Assembly: GCF_000711825.1 (NCBI RefSeq)
Contig: NZ_JONJ01000009.1
Coordinates: forward strand, 1 to 64,000
Direction: 5' to 3'
DNA: 64,000 bases
Source of the DNA: [Clostridium] aminophilum DSM 10710
GTDB taxonomy: Bacteria; Bacillota; Clostridia; Lachnospirales; Lachnospiraceae
Below, one piece after another: positions 9,337 to 17,678 of this stretch (its first letter is position 1; each line of letters starts with the position of its first letter). The position numbers and the translations under genes were made by a program. The notes under the pieces are model-generated. The model made no database searches. It saw nothing but the letters and a program-made list of their open reading frames with translations, and was not told where the DNA came from.

Positions 9337-9936
9337 ATGGACGAAAAAAACTTAGACCGAAGAATCCGCAAAACCAGAAAAGCGCTGCGGGAATGTCTCA
9401 TTCAGCTGATGCGCACCAAAAAACTGCAGGATATCACCGTCCGCGAGATCTCCGAGATGGCAGACATCAACCGGGGCACCTTCTATCTTCATTATAAGGA
9501 TGTTTACGATCTGGCAGAAAAAATTGAGGACGATTTTGCCGAAGAATTTGATCAGATCCTCGAACAGCACAGTGCTCTGGAGCTGTCGGAAAAACCGTCT
9601 CTTCTTTTTAATGAGCTGTATCCGTTTATCAAGCGCAACAGCGATCTCATCTCCGTCATGATTGGTGAAAACGGAAACATCAATTTTGAGAACCGTATGA
9701 AGGACATCATCCGCGACCGGGCGCTCCGCAAATGGCTTTCGGACCGCTATTCGACGGATTATACCGGTAACGGAATCTTGAAAGCGTTCTCTTCCTACAT
9801 TGTTTCCGGCTGCATTGGCCTTGTCGAATACTGGATCAAGGACGGAATGCAGGAATCTCCGACCGAGATGAGCAGTCTCACCGAGGAATTCATCACCAAA
9901 GGAATCCGGGTACTTCAGAATCCTGTGGAACATTAA
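9337..9936 (+). CDS. TetR/AcrR-family transcriptional regulator
   Basis: This 199-aa protein has an N-terminal TetR helix-turn-helix (about residues 10-55): RKTRKALRECLIQLM, then ITVREISEMADINRGTFYLHY with the classic GTFYLHYKD recognition end. The helical C-terminal ligand domain (about 60-195) resembles the TetR_C_8-type regulators common in Firmicutes. The ribosome site is AAGGGGT. It is the only confident plus-strand gene here and faces the wall-binding / coiled-coil / MMPL cluster, so it probably represses that cluster and itself, relieved by a small molecule that the pump may export (inference). Confidence 0.92.
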   Translation: MDEKNLDRRIRKTRKALRECLIQLMRTKKLQDITVREISEMADINRGTFYLHYKDVYDLAEKIEDDFAEEFDQILEQHSALELSEKPSLLFNELYPFIKRNSDLISVMIGENGNINFENRMKDIIRDRALRKWLSDRYSTDYTGNGILKAFSSYIVSGCIGLVEYWIKDGMQESPTEMSSLTEEFITKGIRVLQNPVEH

Positions 9937-9978
9937 TAGAAGAGCGAAAGAATGGATATGATCCTATAAAACAAGAAA

Positions 9979-10020
9979 GACCTTGTGCACCATCAACTCC
10001 GGTACACAAGGTCATTTTTT
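9979..10020 (+). terminator. Intrinsic terminator of tetR
   Basis: A 13-bp stem (GACCTTGTGCACC with GGTACACAAGGTC, one mismatch) and a 9-base loop are followed by ATTTTTTG and more T. It lies 43 bases after the tetR stop and before the convergent valS end, and may also stop transcription from the other side. Confidence 0.85.
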
Positions 10021-10051
10021 GTTTTATTCCGGTTTTATTTTCTGCCGGATC

Positions 10052-12691
10052 TTATTTTTTCAGCGATGCAAGGCGCTCTTCCACCTGCGCCATCATCTGC
10101 TCATAGTTCGCAAGTTTTGCCTTTTCTTCGGCAACCTTCTCTTCCGGTGCCTTCGCCAGGAACTTCTCGTTGGAAAGCATCTTGGTCGAACGTGTCAGCT
10201 CGCCCTGGAGTTTCTTCTTTTCCGTTTCCAGACGCTCAATCTCTTTCTCGATATCCACGAGTTCCGCAAACGGAATGTACATCGTCGCCTGCGGTGTAAC
10301 CGCGGACACGGCGTCGCTCTCGATTCCGTTCTTGTCCTTCTGTGTCACAACTTCGGACGCATATCCGAGTGTGGCAAAGAACGCGCGGCTCCGCTCAAAT
10401 ACCTCCAGAACCTTCTCATCCTGGGACACAACGTAAACCTTTGCCTTACGGCTCGGCGCAACGTTCATGGATGTGCGGACGTTACGGATACTGCGAACCG
10501 CTTCCTTGATCATCTCAGTCGCATTTTCCTCTTCTCCGAAGTGCCACTCATCGCGGTATACCGGCCAGCTGGAAACCATGATGGTCTCCTCTTCTTCCTG
10601 AAGATTGTCGAAGATCTCCTCGGTGATGAACGGCATAAACGGATGAAGAAGTTTTAAGCCGTTGATCAGGACAGTCTTCAGCGTCCAGATCGCCGCTGCC
10701 TTGGTCTCATCGCTGTCATCGTAGAGACGCGGCTTCACCATCTCGATGTACCAGTCGCAGAACTCTTCCCAGATGAAATCCTGAACCTTCTGCAGCGCGA
10801 TACCGAGTTCGTACTTGTCGAGATTCTCGGTAACGTCCTTTGTCAGCGTGTTCATCTTGGAGAGGATCCAGCGGTCTGCCATTGTCAGGTCCGCCAGCGA
10901 AACTTCCTTCTCGCCGGCCTTCTCGATGTTCATCATGATGAAGCGGGACGCGTTCCATACCTTGTTGGCAAAGTTGCGGCTCGCCTCCACTCTCTCCCAA
11001 TAGAAACGCATGTCGTTGCCCGGCGCGTTTCCGGTCATCAGCGTCATACGAAGCGCATCCGCGCCGTATTTCTCGATGACATCCAGCGGATCGATACCGT
11101 TGCCAAGAGATTTACTCATCTTCCGTCCCTGACTGTCGCGGACAAGGCCATGAATCAGAACGGTGTGGAACGGAACCTTTCCGGTCTGCTCGATACCGGA
11201 GAATACCATTCGGATAACCCAGAAGAAAATGATATCGTAACCGGTTACCAGAACATCCGTCGGATAGAAGTACTCGAGTTCCTCGGTCTTCTGCGGCCAG
11301 CCGAGTGTGGAGAACGGCCAGAGCGCGGAGGAGAACCAGGTATCGAGGGTATCCTCATCCTGGCGGAAATGTTTCTTTCCGCACTTCGGGCAAACGGTCG
11401 GCTCCTCACGGGAAACCACCATCTCACCGCAGTCCTCGCAGTAATAAGCCGGAATCCGGTGTCCCCACCAGAGCTGACGGGAAATGCACCAGTCCTTGAT
11501 GTTCTCCAGCCAGTGGAGATAGGTCTTTCCATAACTCTCCGGAACAAAACGGAGCTTTCCGGTCTTGATCGCCTCGATCGCCGGCTTTGCCATCTCGTCC
11601 ATCTTGACGAACCACTGCGGCTTTACCATCGGCTCTACGGTCGTATGGCAGCGGTCATGGGTTCCGACGTTGTGTGCGTGCGGAACCACCTTAACCAGAA
11701 GGCCCATTTCCTTCAGGTCCTCGACCATGGCTTTTCTCGCCTCGTAGCGGTCCATGCCGAAATATTTGCCCGGAACGGAGATCTTCGCGTCATCGGTCAG
11801 GATGCAGATCTCCGCGAGATTGTGTCTCTTTCCGACTTCGAAGTCGTTGGGGTCGTGTGCCGGTGTGATCTTTACGCAGCCGGTACCGAATTCCTTGTCA
11901 ACATAGCTGTCCGCAATCACCGGAATCTCACGGTCGGTCAGCGGAAGCTTCAGCATTTTGCCAATGATATCCTGATATCTCTCATCCTCCGGGTTTACGG
12001 CAACCGCGGTATCGCCGAGAAGCGTCTCCGGACGGGTTGTCGCGATCTCAACGAATCTGCCTTCCTCGCCCACGATCGGATAATTGATGTGCCAGAAGAA
12101 GCCGTCCTGATCCTCGTGCTCTACCTCGGCATCAGAGATGGATGTCTGGCAGACCGGGCACCAGTTGATGATACGGGATCCCTTGTAAATGTATCCCTTC
12201 TCGTAGAGACGCAGAAAGACTTCCTTTACCGCCTCGCTGCAGCCCTCATCCATGGTGAAGCGCTCTCTGTCCCAGTCGGCAGAGGAGCCAAGCTTGTGAA
12301 GCTGGGAAATGATGGTGGTGCCATACTCTTTTCTCCAGTCCCAGCACTTCTCGAGGAATCCTTCACGGCCCAGTGCCTGCTTGTCGATACCCTCGTCTTT
12401 GAGCTTATTGGTGACCTTGACCTCCGTTGCAATCGCAGCGTGGTCGGTTCCCGGCTGCCAGAGTGCGGAGTAACCCTGCATTCTCTTATAACGGATCAGA
12501 ATATCCTGCATGGTGTTGTCCAGCGCGTGTCCCATGTGCAGCTTACCGGTGATGTTCGGCGGCGGCATCACGATGGAAAACGGCTTCTTTCTCTTGTCCA
12601 CTTCCGCGTGGAAGTATTTTCCTCTGAGCCATTTCTCGTAAAGGCGTTCCTCAATGTCCGCCGGATTGTAGGTCTTTTCAAGCTCTTTCAT
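10052..12691 (-). CDS. valS: Valyl-tRNA synthetase
   Basis: ValS charges tRNA-Val with valine using ATP and edits mischarged threonine. The 879-aa length is typical of bacterial class Ia ValS. The HIGH motif is PPNITGKLHMGHALDNTMQD near residue 45 and the KMSKS motif is GRKMSKSLGNGIDPLD near 525. A zinc-ribbon-like CEDCGEMV...CPKCGKK sits between them, and the C-terminal tRNA-binding coiled coil (about 810-879) is present. The ribosome site AAGGAG lies 9 bases before the ATG. The leader carries a GC-rich hairpin but no T-box signature. Confidence 0.98.
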   Translation of the reverse strand: MKELEKTYNPADIEERLYEKWLRGKYFHAEVDKRKKPFSIVMPPPNITGKLHMGHALDNTMQDILIRYKRMQGYSALWQPGTDHAAIATEVKVTNKLKDEGIDKQALGREGFLEKCWDWRKEYGTTIISQLHKLGSSADWDRERFTMDEGCSEAVKEVFLRLYEKGYIYKGSRIINWCPVCQTSISDAEVEHEDQDGFFWHINYPIVGEEGRFVEIATTRPETLLGDTAVAVNPEDERYQDIIGKMLKLPLTDREIPVIADSYVDKEFGTGCVKITPAHDPNDFEVGKRHNLAEICILTDDAKISVPGKYFGMDRYEARKAMVEDLKEMGLLVKVVPHAHNVGTHDRCHTTVEPMVKPQWFVKMDEMAKPAIEAIKTGKLRFVPESYGKTYLHWLENIKDWCISRQLWWGHRIPAYYCEDCGEMVVSREEPTVCPKCGKKHFRQDEDTLDTWFSSALWPFSTLGWPQKTEELEYFYPTDVLVTGYDIIFFWVIRMVFSGIEQTGKVPFHTVLIHGLVRDSQGRKMSKSLGNGIDPLDVIEKYGADALRMTLMTGNAPGNDMRFYWERVEASRNFANKVWNASRFIMMNIEKAGEKEVSLADLTMADRWILSKMNTLTKDVTENLDKYELGIALQKVQDFIWEEFCDWYIEMVKPRLYDDSDETKAAAIWTLKTVLINGLKLLHPFMPFITEEIFDNLQEEEETIMVSSWPVYRDEWHFGEEENATEMIKEAVRSIRNVRTSMNVAPSRKAKVYVVSQDEKVLEVFERSRAFFATLGYASEVVTQKDKNGIESDAVSAVTPQATMYIPFAELVDIEKEIERLETEKKKLQGELTRSTKMLSNEKFLAKAPEEKVAEEKAKLANYEQMMAQVEERLASLKK

Positions 12692-12720
12692 TGCTCACAT
12701 TCTCCTTATGTTTGATGCAT

Positions 12721-12755
12721 CGGTCCGTACACCCTCATCTGAGGGTTCCGGACCG
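12721..12755 (-). other. GC-rich hairpin in the valS leader
   Basis: On the minus strand CGGTCCG pairs with CGGACCG and, inside, CCCTC pairs with GAGGG around an AGAT loop. It lies about 30 bases before the valS ATG and has no T-tract, so it is not a standard terminator. It may be the dacA transcript end or a leader structure affecting valS translation. Confidence 0.5.
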
Positions 12756-12904
12756 GATTCTCTGATTTATCGCGTTTGATTCCGCGTGGCCGTTTCAGGC
12801 GGCACCGGTCAAAGATCTCGAAGGCAGGGCATAATAAATACCTGCATGATACTTCGGCGTCTCCCAGGACCAGGACCAGAACCTTGACCGTGACCGGTTC
12901 CCGT

Positions 12905-14413
12905 TTACGGCACCCAGACGCCTTCCTCGTTCACCCTGTAGCCGTCCGGTGTCACCGTGTTTGTAAGCATCACGCCGGTCTCTCCGACATAATACCATAA
13001 ACCGTTCGACTGAATCCACACATTTGTGCGCATGGAACCTTCCGAGCGGTAATATCTCCAGTATCCATCCCCGTTCTGCCATCCGGTCACCATCCGGCCG
13101 TCACCCGCAAAGGTGTAATAGTGATCTTTGATCCGAAGGGTCTCGGATGCGGCATAGGTTCCATCCTTTTTCAGGAACTTCCATACCCCTGACGTCTCCT
13201 CAACCCAGCGGCTTCCAATCACACTTCCGGCATTCGCGGCGGAGGATCCGTTTGCCCCCGGACCGGAGACCTGACCCGCGTCCGGCCCCTGTGAGACGCT
13301 CTCCGCCGTCTGTGACGAATTCGCAGCGTTCTGTGCGGAACTCTGAACCGCCGCAAAGCCATAGTCAAAGAGCTTTCTCGTGTCCGGATAATGGGTGCCG
13401 CTACTCTTCAGAACTACGGCAACCAGACGGACTCCGTTCTGCTCTGCAACGGAAGTCAGCGTGTTGCCGGCTTTCGATGTATAGCCGGTCTTTCCGCCGA
13501 TAAAGTTCTCATAGTAATACGCGCTGGCCGGATTCAGCATCTTGTGTCCCATGGTCAGATACTGGGATCCCTGGGTTCCCGTCGCCGGGAAGGTGTAATG
13601 CAGGGACGACGCCACCTTCTGAACCGTGGAATTCCGAAAGGCCTCGGCGGTGATCAGTGCATAGTCATGCGCCGTGGTGTAATGGTTTGAATCGTTTAAT
13701 CCGTTCGTGTTGGCAAAATGGGTTCCCGTGGCACCGATCTGCGCCGCCCTCGCGTTCATCTTCCCGACAAAGGAAGAGACACTGCCGGAAACCGCCTCCG
13801 CCAGCACATTGGCCAGTTCATTCGCACTCTTCAGCCACATGCCGTAGAGAACATCCCCCGCCCTGAAGGTGTCTCCCGCCTTGACATCCAGCGTCACCGC
13901 ACCGGATTCGAGGTTGGAAACCGCAGCCTCGGAAACCGTGACGGTCTGATCGGGATTCAGGTTCTCCGCCGCCAAAAGCGCGGTCATCACTTTGGTGATG
14001 GATGCCGGATAAAACCGTGTCCCGGAATTCTTTTCAAAGAGAAACTGCCCGTGGGTCACGTCATAGAGCGCAGCGGCCTCGGACGAAATCTCGGGCTTTG
14101 CGATCTTCGACGATACTGCTGCCGACGAAGCAGCCGTTCCTGTTCCGATTCCTCCGCCCACGGTCGGTACCGCCTCTCCCGCATGAACGGTGCTCTCGAT
14201 GGTCGGATAATCCTCCGTGACCGTTGGAAGCGGACCCTGACCGCTCTCCGCTCCCGGTCCGGCGCTTCCCACCGAAACGGCAGACGCGGAGGACGAACTT
14301 CCTCCCGGACCGTCTGCAAGAGCGGAGAGCGGCGTGACGGCAGACATGGTCAAAACCGTCCACACCGCGGCAATACGCCAAAACGCCCGGGATCGATATT
14401 CCTTTTTTACCAA
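12905..14413 (-). CDS. dacA: Secreted D-alanyl-D-alanine carboxypeptidase with wall-binding repeats
   Basis: This S11 peptidase removes the terminal D-Ala from peptidoglycan pentapeptides. The active-site triad is complete: S138-ITK-K141, S196-A-N198 and K308-TG. The 502-aa product has a signal peptide (to about residue 33), a low-complexity Ser/Gly/Ala linker to about 105, the catalytic domain 107-350, a second linker, and C-terminal GW-type repeats from about 395 (WQNGDGYWRYYRSEG, WIQSNGLWYYVGETG). The repeats replace the membrane anchor usual in PBP5-type enzymes. The start codon is TTG behind GAGGAAAAG. A strong promoter lies just upstream, inside the shared repeat. Confidence 0.93.
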   Translation of the reverse strand: MVKKEYRSRAFWRIAAVWTVLTMSAVTPLSALADGPGGSSSSASAVSVGSAGPGAESGQGPLPTVTEDYPTIESTVHAGEAVPTVGGGIGTGTAASSAAVSSKIAKPEISSEAAALYDVTHGQFLFEKNSGTRFYPASITKVMTALLAAENLNPDQTVTVSEAAVSNLESGAVTLDVKAGDTFRAGDVLYGMWLKSANELANVLAEAVSGSVSSFVGKMNARAAQIGATGTHFANTNGLNDSNHYTTAHDYALITAEAFRNSTVQKVASSLHYTFPATGTQGSQYLTMGHKMLNPASAYYYENFIGGKTGYTSKAGNTLTSVAEQNGVRLVAVVLKSSGTHYPDTRKLFDYGFAAVQSSAQNAANSSQTAESVSQGPDAGQVSGPGANGSSAANAGSVIGSRWVEETSGVWKFLKKDGTYAASETLRIKDHYYTFAGDGRMVTGWQNGDGYWRYYRSEGSMRTNVWIQSNGLWYYVGETGVMLTNTVTPDGYRVNEEGVWVP

Positions 14414-14455
14414 TTTCTTTTCCTCGCAGTTCGTTCATTCTTTACTCTGCAAATT

Positions 14456-14525
14456 CTATTTCAGAATATTTTGCATATACAAGGAAAAATTATATCACTC
14501 AAACCATTATTCGGTCAAAGGATTT
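14456..14525. repeat. Left copy of the direct repeat flanking the polysaccharide region
   Basis: The 26 bases at 14456-14481 (starting CTATTTCAGAATATTTTGCA) are identical to 42807-42832. A second block (TTATTCGGTCAAAGGATTTACAA, about 14508-14530) is nearly identical to the matching block of the other copy. Both copies have the same orientation. This copy contains the dacA promoter and lies between the vanZ-like stop and dacA. Confidence 0.8.
14489..14518 (-). promoter_or_regulatory. Promoter of dacA
   Basis: On the minus strand TTGACC (14513-14518), an 18-base spacer and TATAAT (14489-14494) form a near-consensus sigma-A promoter about 75 bases before the dacA start. Confidence 0.75.
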
Positions 14526-14529
14526 ACAA

Positions 14530-15933
14530 TCATATCGTCCTCATATCGTCCTCTTTTATCGTGCTCTTATTTTTGCCGAATCTAAACCGACGAAAACTCC
14601 TCGCCAGCCCATATCCAATCACCGCGCCGATACTGTTGCTCAGAATATCGTCGAATTCAAAGAGGCCGATCCCGGTTCCCAACTGCACCAACTCGATGGC
14701 AGCGCTCAGCACCACAGCCCAGATCCATAACCCCTTCCGTTCGAATCTGCCCAGTATCGCCCCGAACGGCACGAACAGCCATATATTGTTTAGTATGTTC
14801 TGACGGGTCATGGCGGATGAGAAGAATGCTTTATATGACCGTAACAGTTCAAATTCCCCATGACTATCACCGGTTTCACGATATGCCATCGTCATGTAGA
14901 GAATGAAAAGAATGTAGATAAACAAAAATACCGCTTTCCATTTCCCCTTAACAGCCATAGTCACAACCGTCATCAGAATGCCAAAGAGCAAAACCAGGTA
15001 GGGTTTTGTGTTCAGCACATTATCAAGACGCATCATCTGTTCCCCGTTTTCATTCAGGTAAACACTCTGACCATTCACCTGTTCGACCCCGAATTGATTC
15101 CGGCCAATGGTGACCGGTTTTTCATCGGCATCGTAATACTGTGTCTTCGCACCTTCCTTTTTCACAATCGCATATCCGCGGTTCGTGTTATGTGCCTCGC
15201 CCTTCTCATCCAGATATGTCGTAATCTGGACATCGCCCAATGCTTCCGTCCGTTTTCCGTACTGGTCAAGATCCGAAGTGGCCGGATTCAGGTTCTCGTC
15301 GAAGTACATGTCGGTGGTTGCCTCTCCGTCATAAGAGCGATGTACGACGGCATAACCAGATGTGTTCCGGATCAAATCTCCACCCTGGTCCAGATATCGA
15401 AGCTCACAGATATGATTGGATTCGTCATAGACACGCTGATACTGCCAGTATCCCTGCTTCCGTTCAACCTGCCTATCGCCGATCCAATAGGTTTCAATGT
15501 CTGCTTTTCCGGCATCCGTGTAAGTCCTCCGGACGGTATCATAACCGTCTCTGACAACAGTCCTTTGATCCCGGGCATCAAGATATACAACCTCTGTATT
15601 CCTTTTTCCTTCATAGCGCCGGGATATCTGTGCGTATCCTGCCGGAAGAACCGTAAGATTTCCCTTTTCATCAAAATACTGTTCCAGAATCACATGCCCG
15701 TCTTTTTTTGTTTTTATAACGGTCGCATATCCCTTATCTCCGGCAAACGTAATATGCCCTTCCGAATCAAGGTAATCCATCCGGTCATAATCTTCTGTAC
15801 TCTCCTTTTTCTCCGATAATTCGGCAGAGCTGTAAGAAGATTTTTTAATATTCAAAGTGAATGTGACAAGTACAATAACGATAATAAGTATAATCGGAAT
15901 CACCCGCATCATCCGGATTCGTATTTTTTTCAT
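14530..15933 (-). CDS. VanZ-like membrane protein with a repeat-containing ectodomain
   Basis: This 467-aa protein has an N-terminal membrane segment at about residues 10-28. An external region of about 260 residues follows, built from roughly six units of ~40 aa with the pattern Y(L/F)DxxG...GYAxxxRxY (for example YFDEKGNLTVLPAGYA and YLDEKGEAHNTNRGYA). The C-terminal VanZ domain (about 310-455) has four or five helices, with NNIWLFVPFGAILG and ELVQLGTGIGLFEFDDIL, the latter carrying the family's conserved acidic residues. VanZ domains are linked to teicoplanin resistance and cell-envelope change, but the reaction is unknown. A typical VanZ is far shorter, so the repeat ectodomain is a fusion. 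The ribosome site is AAAGAGGG. Confidence 0.85.
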   Translation of the reverse strand: MKKIRIRMMRVIPIILIIVIVLVTFTLNIKKSSYSSAELSEKKESTEDYDRMDYLDSEGHITFAGDKGYATVIKTKKDGHVILEQYFDEKGNLTVLPAGYAQISRRYEGKRNTEVVYLDARDQRTVVRDGYDTVRRTYTDAGKADIETYWIGDRQVERKQGYWQYQRVYDESNHICELRYLDQGGDLIRNTSGYAVVHRSYDGEATTDMYFDENLNPATSDLDQYGKRTEALGDVQITTYLDEKGEAHNTNRGYAIVKKEGAKTQYYDADEKPVTIGRNQFGVEQVNGQSVYLNENGEQMMRLDNVLNTKPYLVLLFGILMTVVTMAVKGKWKAVFLFIYILFILYMTMAYRETGDSHGEFELLRSYKAFFSSAMTRQNILNNIWLFVPFGAILGRFERKGLWIWAVVLSAAIELVQLGTGIGLFEFDDILSNSIGAVIGYGLARSFRRFRFGKNKSTIKEDDMRTI

Positions 15934-16155
15934 GTCAGCCCTCTTTTATCAGGGGTTTTGTTGCGACAAAGGCGAAAGCTAATTCATTGAGTTTTACTTG
16001 TGTCAACGAAACTGCGAATTCATGCCCGTGCCTGTTCGCAAAATACGGTCAGGAACATTCTCACGTTTCTGCCAAATCGCATTTTCAGCTCCTGAAACGC
16101 ATCCACCAATTTTGAGCCTTTGAGCGTTCGCGAGAACATGTCTGTCCGAGCACAA
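15934..16155. other. Gap between the vanZ-like gene and the acyltransferase pseudogene
   Basis: These 222 bases have no supported gene. A 39-codon minus-strand frame (16020-16139, beginning MFSRTLKGSKLVDAFQ) has protein-like composition but no ribosome site. It may be a fragment of a lost gene. Confidence 0.35.
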
Positions 16156-17130
16156 TTATAGTGCGAGGTACTTTGCGTATTTGCCTAGAATCTTCTTTCC
16201 GACAATCACGCATAATAGACTTACGTAAATCGCAACTACCGAATTAACCGGAAACACGGCGATCTGTCTGTAATATGGCAAGCGTCTCAAAACAGACATA
16301 ACAGCCAAGTGTGAGAAGAATATTCCAAACGAATAATCCCCCAGCAAGTGAAGAATTTTCGGTGCCGGAGTTTTCTCTGTTTCTAAGTACCTATAACCCA
16401 GTAGTACAAACTTGCTTCCTGTCAAAATAGCTGACAACTTTAATTGGGTGCCGCAATTCTGCTCTCCCATAGAAAAGTACCATAAGCCTTCTGCTATTTG
16501 CAGTCCAATAGCACCAACCAACAGGATGAGTATTCTTGATGTTGGAAGTTTGATTTCTAGTAATCCATTACCAAGCATATACCCAAGGTAGTAATAGGTG
16601 AACCACCCAAGACATGAAACATGCATTATTAAACCGATATACTTGTTTACTTCGTAGCCGGTCATAAGCGGGAACAGTCTCATAATGATTATTTCCAGTG
16701 GCGAGATCACAAACCCTAAGCATTTGTATTTTGACCTTGCCAACTTATCCATAGTCGGGATTAGCAGGATAAACTCGCAATATACAAAGACATAATAAAC
16801 CACTCCGGCTGCTTTTGCAGTTATCAAGTTATATAAAAAAGACACCGGAATATTCGCAGGGCTCTTTATGTTCCCGATAATTACATAAATGAGCGTTCAA
16901 ATCACATATGGAATAGCCACCTTCTTTATACGCTTCATTGGATTCCATCTATCAGCGTTGGAAAGCATGCCACTCAAGAACAAGAACGTCCCAACCGAAA
17001 AGTTTAACAGTGGCCTGATCCAGGCTTGATCTATTCCTGCCGGGGAATTGTGTATCAAAACAACTGCAAAAATTGCAAGCCCTCTTAATACCTGAATCTT
17101 ATAACTCTTGTTGTCCGTTATCTGCAACAT
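16156..17130 (-). pseudogene. Acyltransferase-3-family protein interrupted by one in-frame TGA
   Basis: An N-terminal piece (MLQITDNKSYKIQVLRGLAI...) runs to a TGA at 16897-16899, and the rest continues in exactly the same frame to 16156. Reading through gives about 324 aa, a normal length for membrane acyltransferases that acetylate sugars. The N-terminal RGLAIFAVVLIHN matches the family's LRxxA...H motif, with His as the likely catalytic residue, and multiple membrane helices follow. The local context IPYVI-stop-TLIYV fits an original Trp (TGG to TGA). It is the most distal gene of the polysaccharide locus. It may be a true nonsense allele, a phase-variable state or a sequencing error. Confidence 0.85.
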
Positions 17131-17151
17131 TAACTCATTCTGCCTTTCGAG

Positions 17152-17342
17152 TTATTCTGACATTAAAACATCAATTATTCTATCTGCGATATGCCTCATA
17201 TCTTTGTCACCGGGATGTCCCGCTACTCCATTATGCGCAACAATATGAGGATCGCTTTTGTCTTTCCATTATTCCAGAGACTTTCCACGTTAATGAGCAT
17301 CACATTCACATCTACGCTTCCACATGCAACAACGGCGCAATC
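17152..17342 (-). pseudogene. C-terminal remnant of an SGNH/GDSL-type hydrolase
   Basis: Two overlapping frames together read like the end of an SGNH hydrolase. The first contains DCAVVACGSVDVNVMLI and NVESLWNN. After a frameshift, the second contains HIVAHNGVAGHPGDKDM, with the block-V Asp/His-type HPxDxGM motif, and ends IIDVLMSE. No start or N-terminal half is present. SGNH enzymes in capsule loci usually add or remove acetyl groups. The fragment lies between a ferredoxin fragment and the broken acyltransferase, in a decayed stretch. Confidence 0.7.
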
Positions 17343-17362
17343 GTGAAAGCGCCCTTGGTTTT

Positions 17363-17569
17363 TTATTGCTCTTTTGCTGCTTTTATCGGACACACTTTAA
17401 TACATTGGTAGCACCGAACACAAATATTTCCGTCAATCACAGGATATTGAAATCCTTCTTCGTCTGGTTTCATTGTTATCGCGTTCCTTGAGCAAATTGC
17501 ATAGCAAGATGTGCATCCGCAGCACTCTTCTTTTCTAATATAAAGCTTAGGTAGTTCTTTCATTTTCAT
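17363..17569 (-). CDS. Ferredoxin-like protein with two 4Fe-4S motifs, 68 aa
   Basis: The start at 17569 (MKMKELPKLYIRKEE) has GGAAAG about 8 bases upstream. Two clusters are visible, CCGCTSCYAICS (the usual Pro is Ser) and CVRCYQCIKVCP. The sequence is close to the N-terminal ferredoxin domain of the F420-hydrogenase-beta-like protein at 28996-30213 (shared CCGCT-CY-IC and MKPDEEGF-YPV). The catalytic C-terminal domain is absent: the frame stops after KAAKEQ. It is either a truncated gene or a free electron carrier acting with the ferredoxin-less protein at 22798-23784. Confidence 0.7.
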   Translation of the reverse strand: MKMKELPKLYIRKEECCGCTSCYAICSRNAITMKPDEEGFQYPVIDGNICVRCYQCIKVCPIKAAKEQ

Positions 17570-17597
17570 TCTGCTACTTTCCGCAAAATGGTCTTGC

Positions 17598-17663
17598 ATT
17601 CTTTTAACAATTATCTTGACATTGCTTTATTTGGGATTCCAAATACTTTCTTTCCAATCTTGC
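17598..17663 (-). pseudogene. Remnant of the 3' end of an F420-beta-like gene
   Basis: These 66 bases match 22841-22908, the end of the intact F420-beta-like gene, at 58 of 66 aligned positions with one 2-base deletion. The remnant still encodes ARLERKYL-S-IK before the frame is lost. It lies directly after the DUF4956 stop and before the ferredoxin gene. It marks a recombination or duplication junction. Confidence 0.75.
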
Positions 17664-17678
17664 TATTAAACGCCTGCA

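Noticed and set aside
11150-12715. Long plus-strand open frame of 521 codons
   Set aside because: It lies antisense to valS, has no ribosome site, and its translation is rich in Arg, His and Leu without family motifs; it is a shadow of a GC-rich gene.
12692-12904. Possible T-box leader for valS
   Set aside because: The conserved AGGGTGGNACCGCG T-box sequence and a following terminator are absent; only a GC-rich hairpin is present.
16020-16139. 39-codon frame between the vanZ-like gene and the acyltransferase pseudogene
   Set aside because: Composition looks protein-like but there is no ribosome site and no recognised family, so it is mentioned only as gap content.
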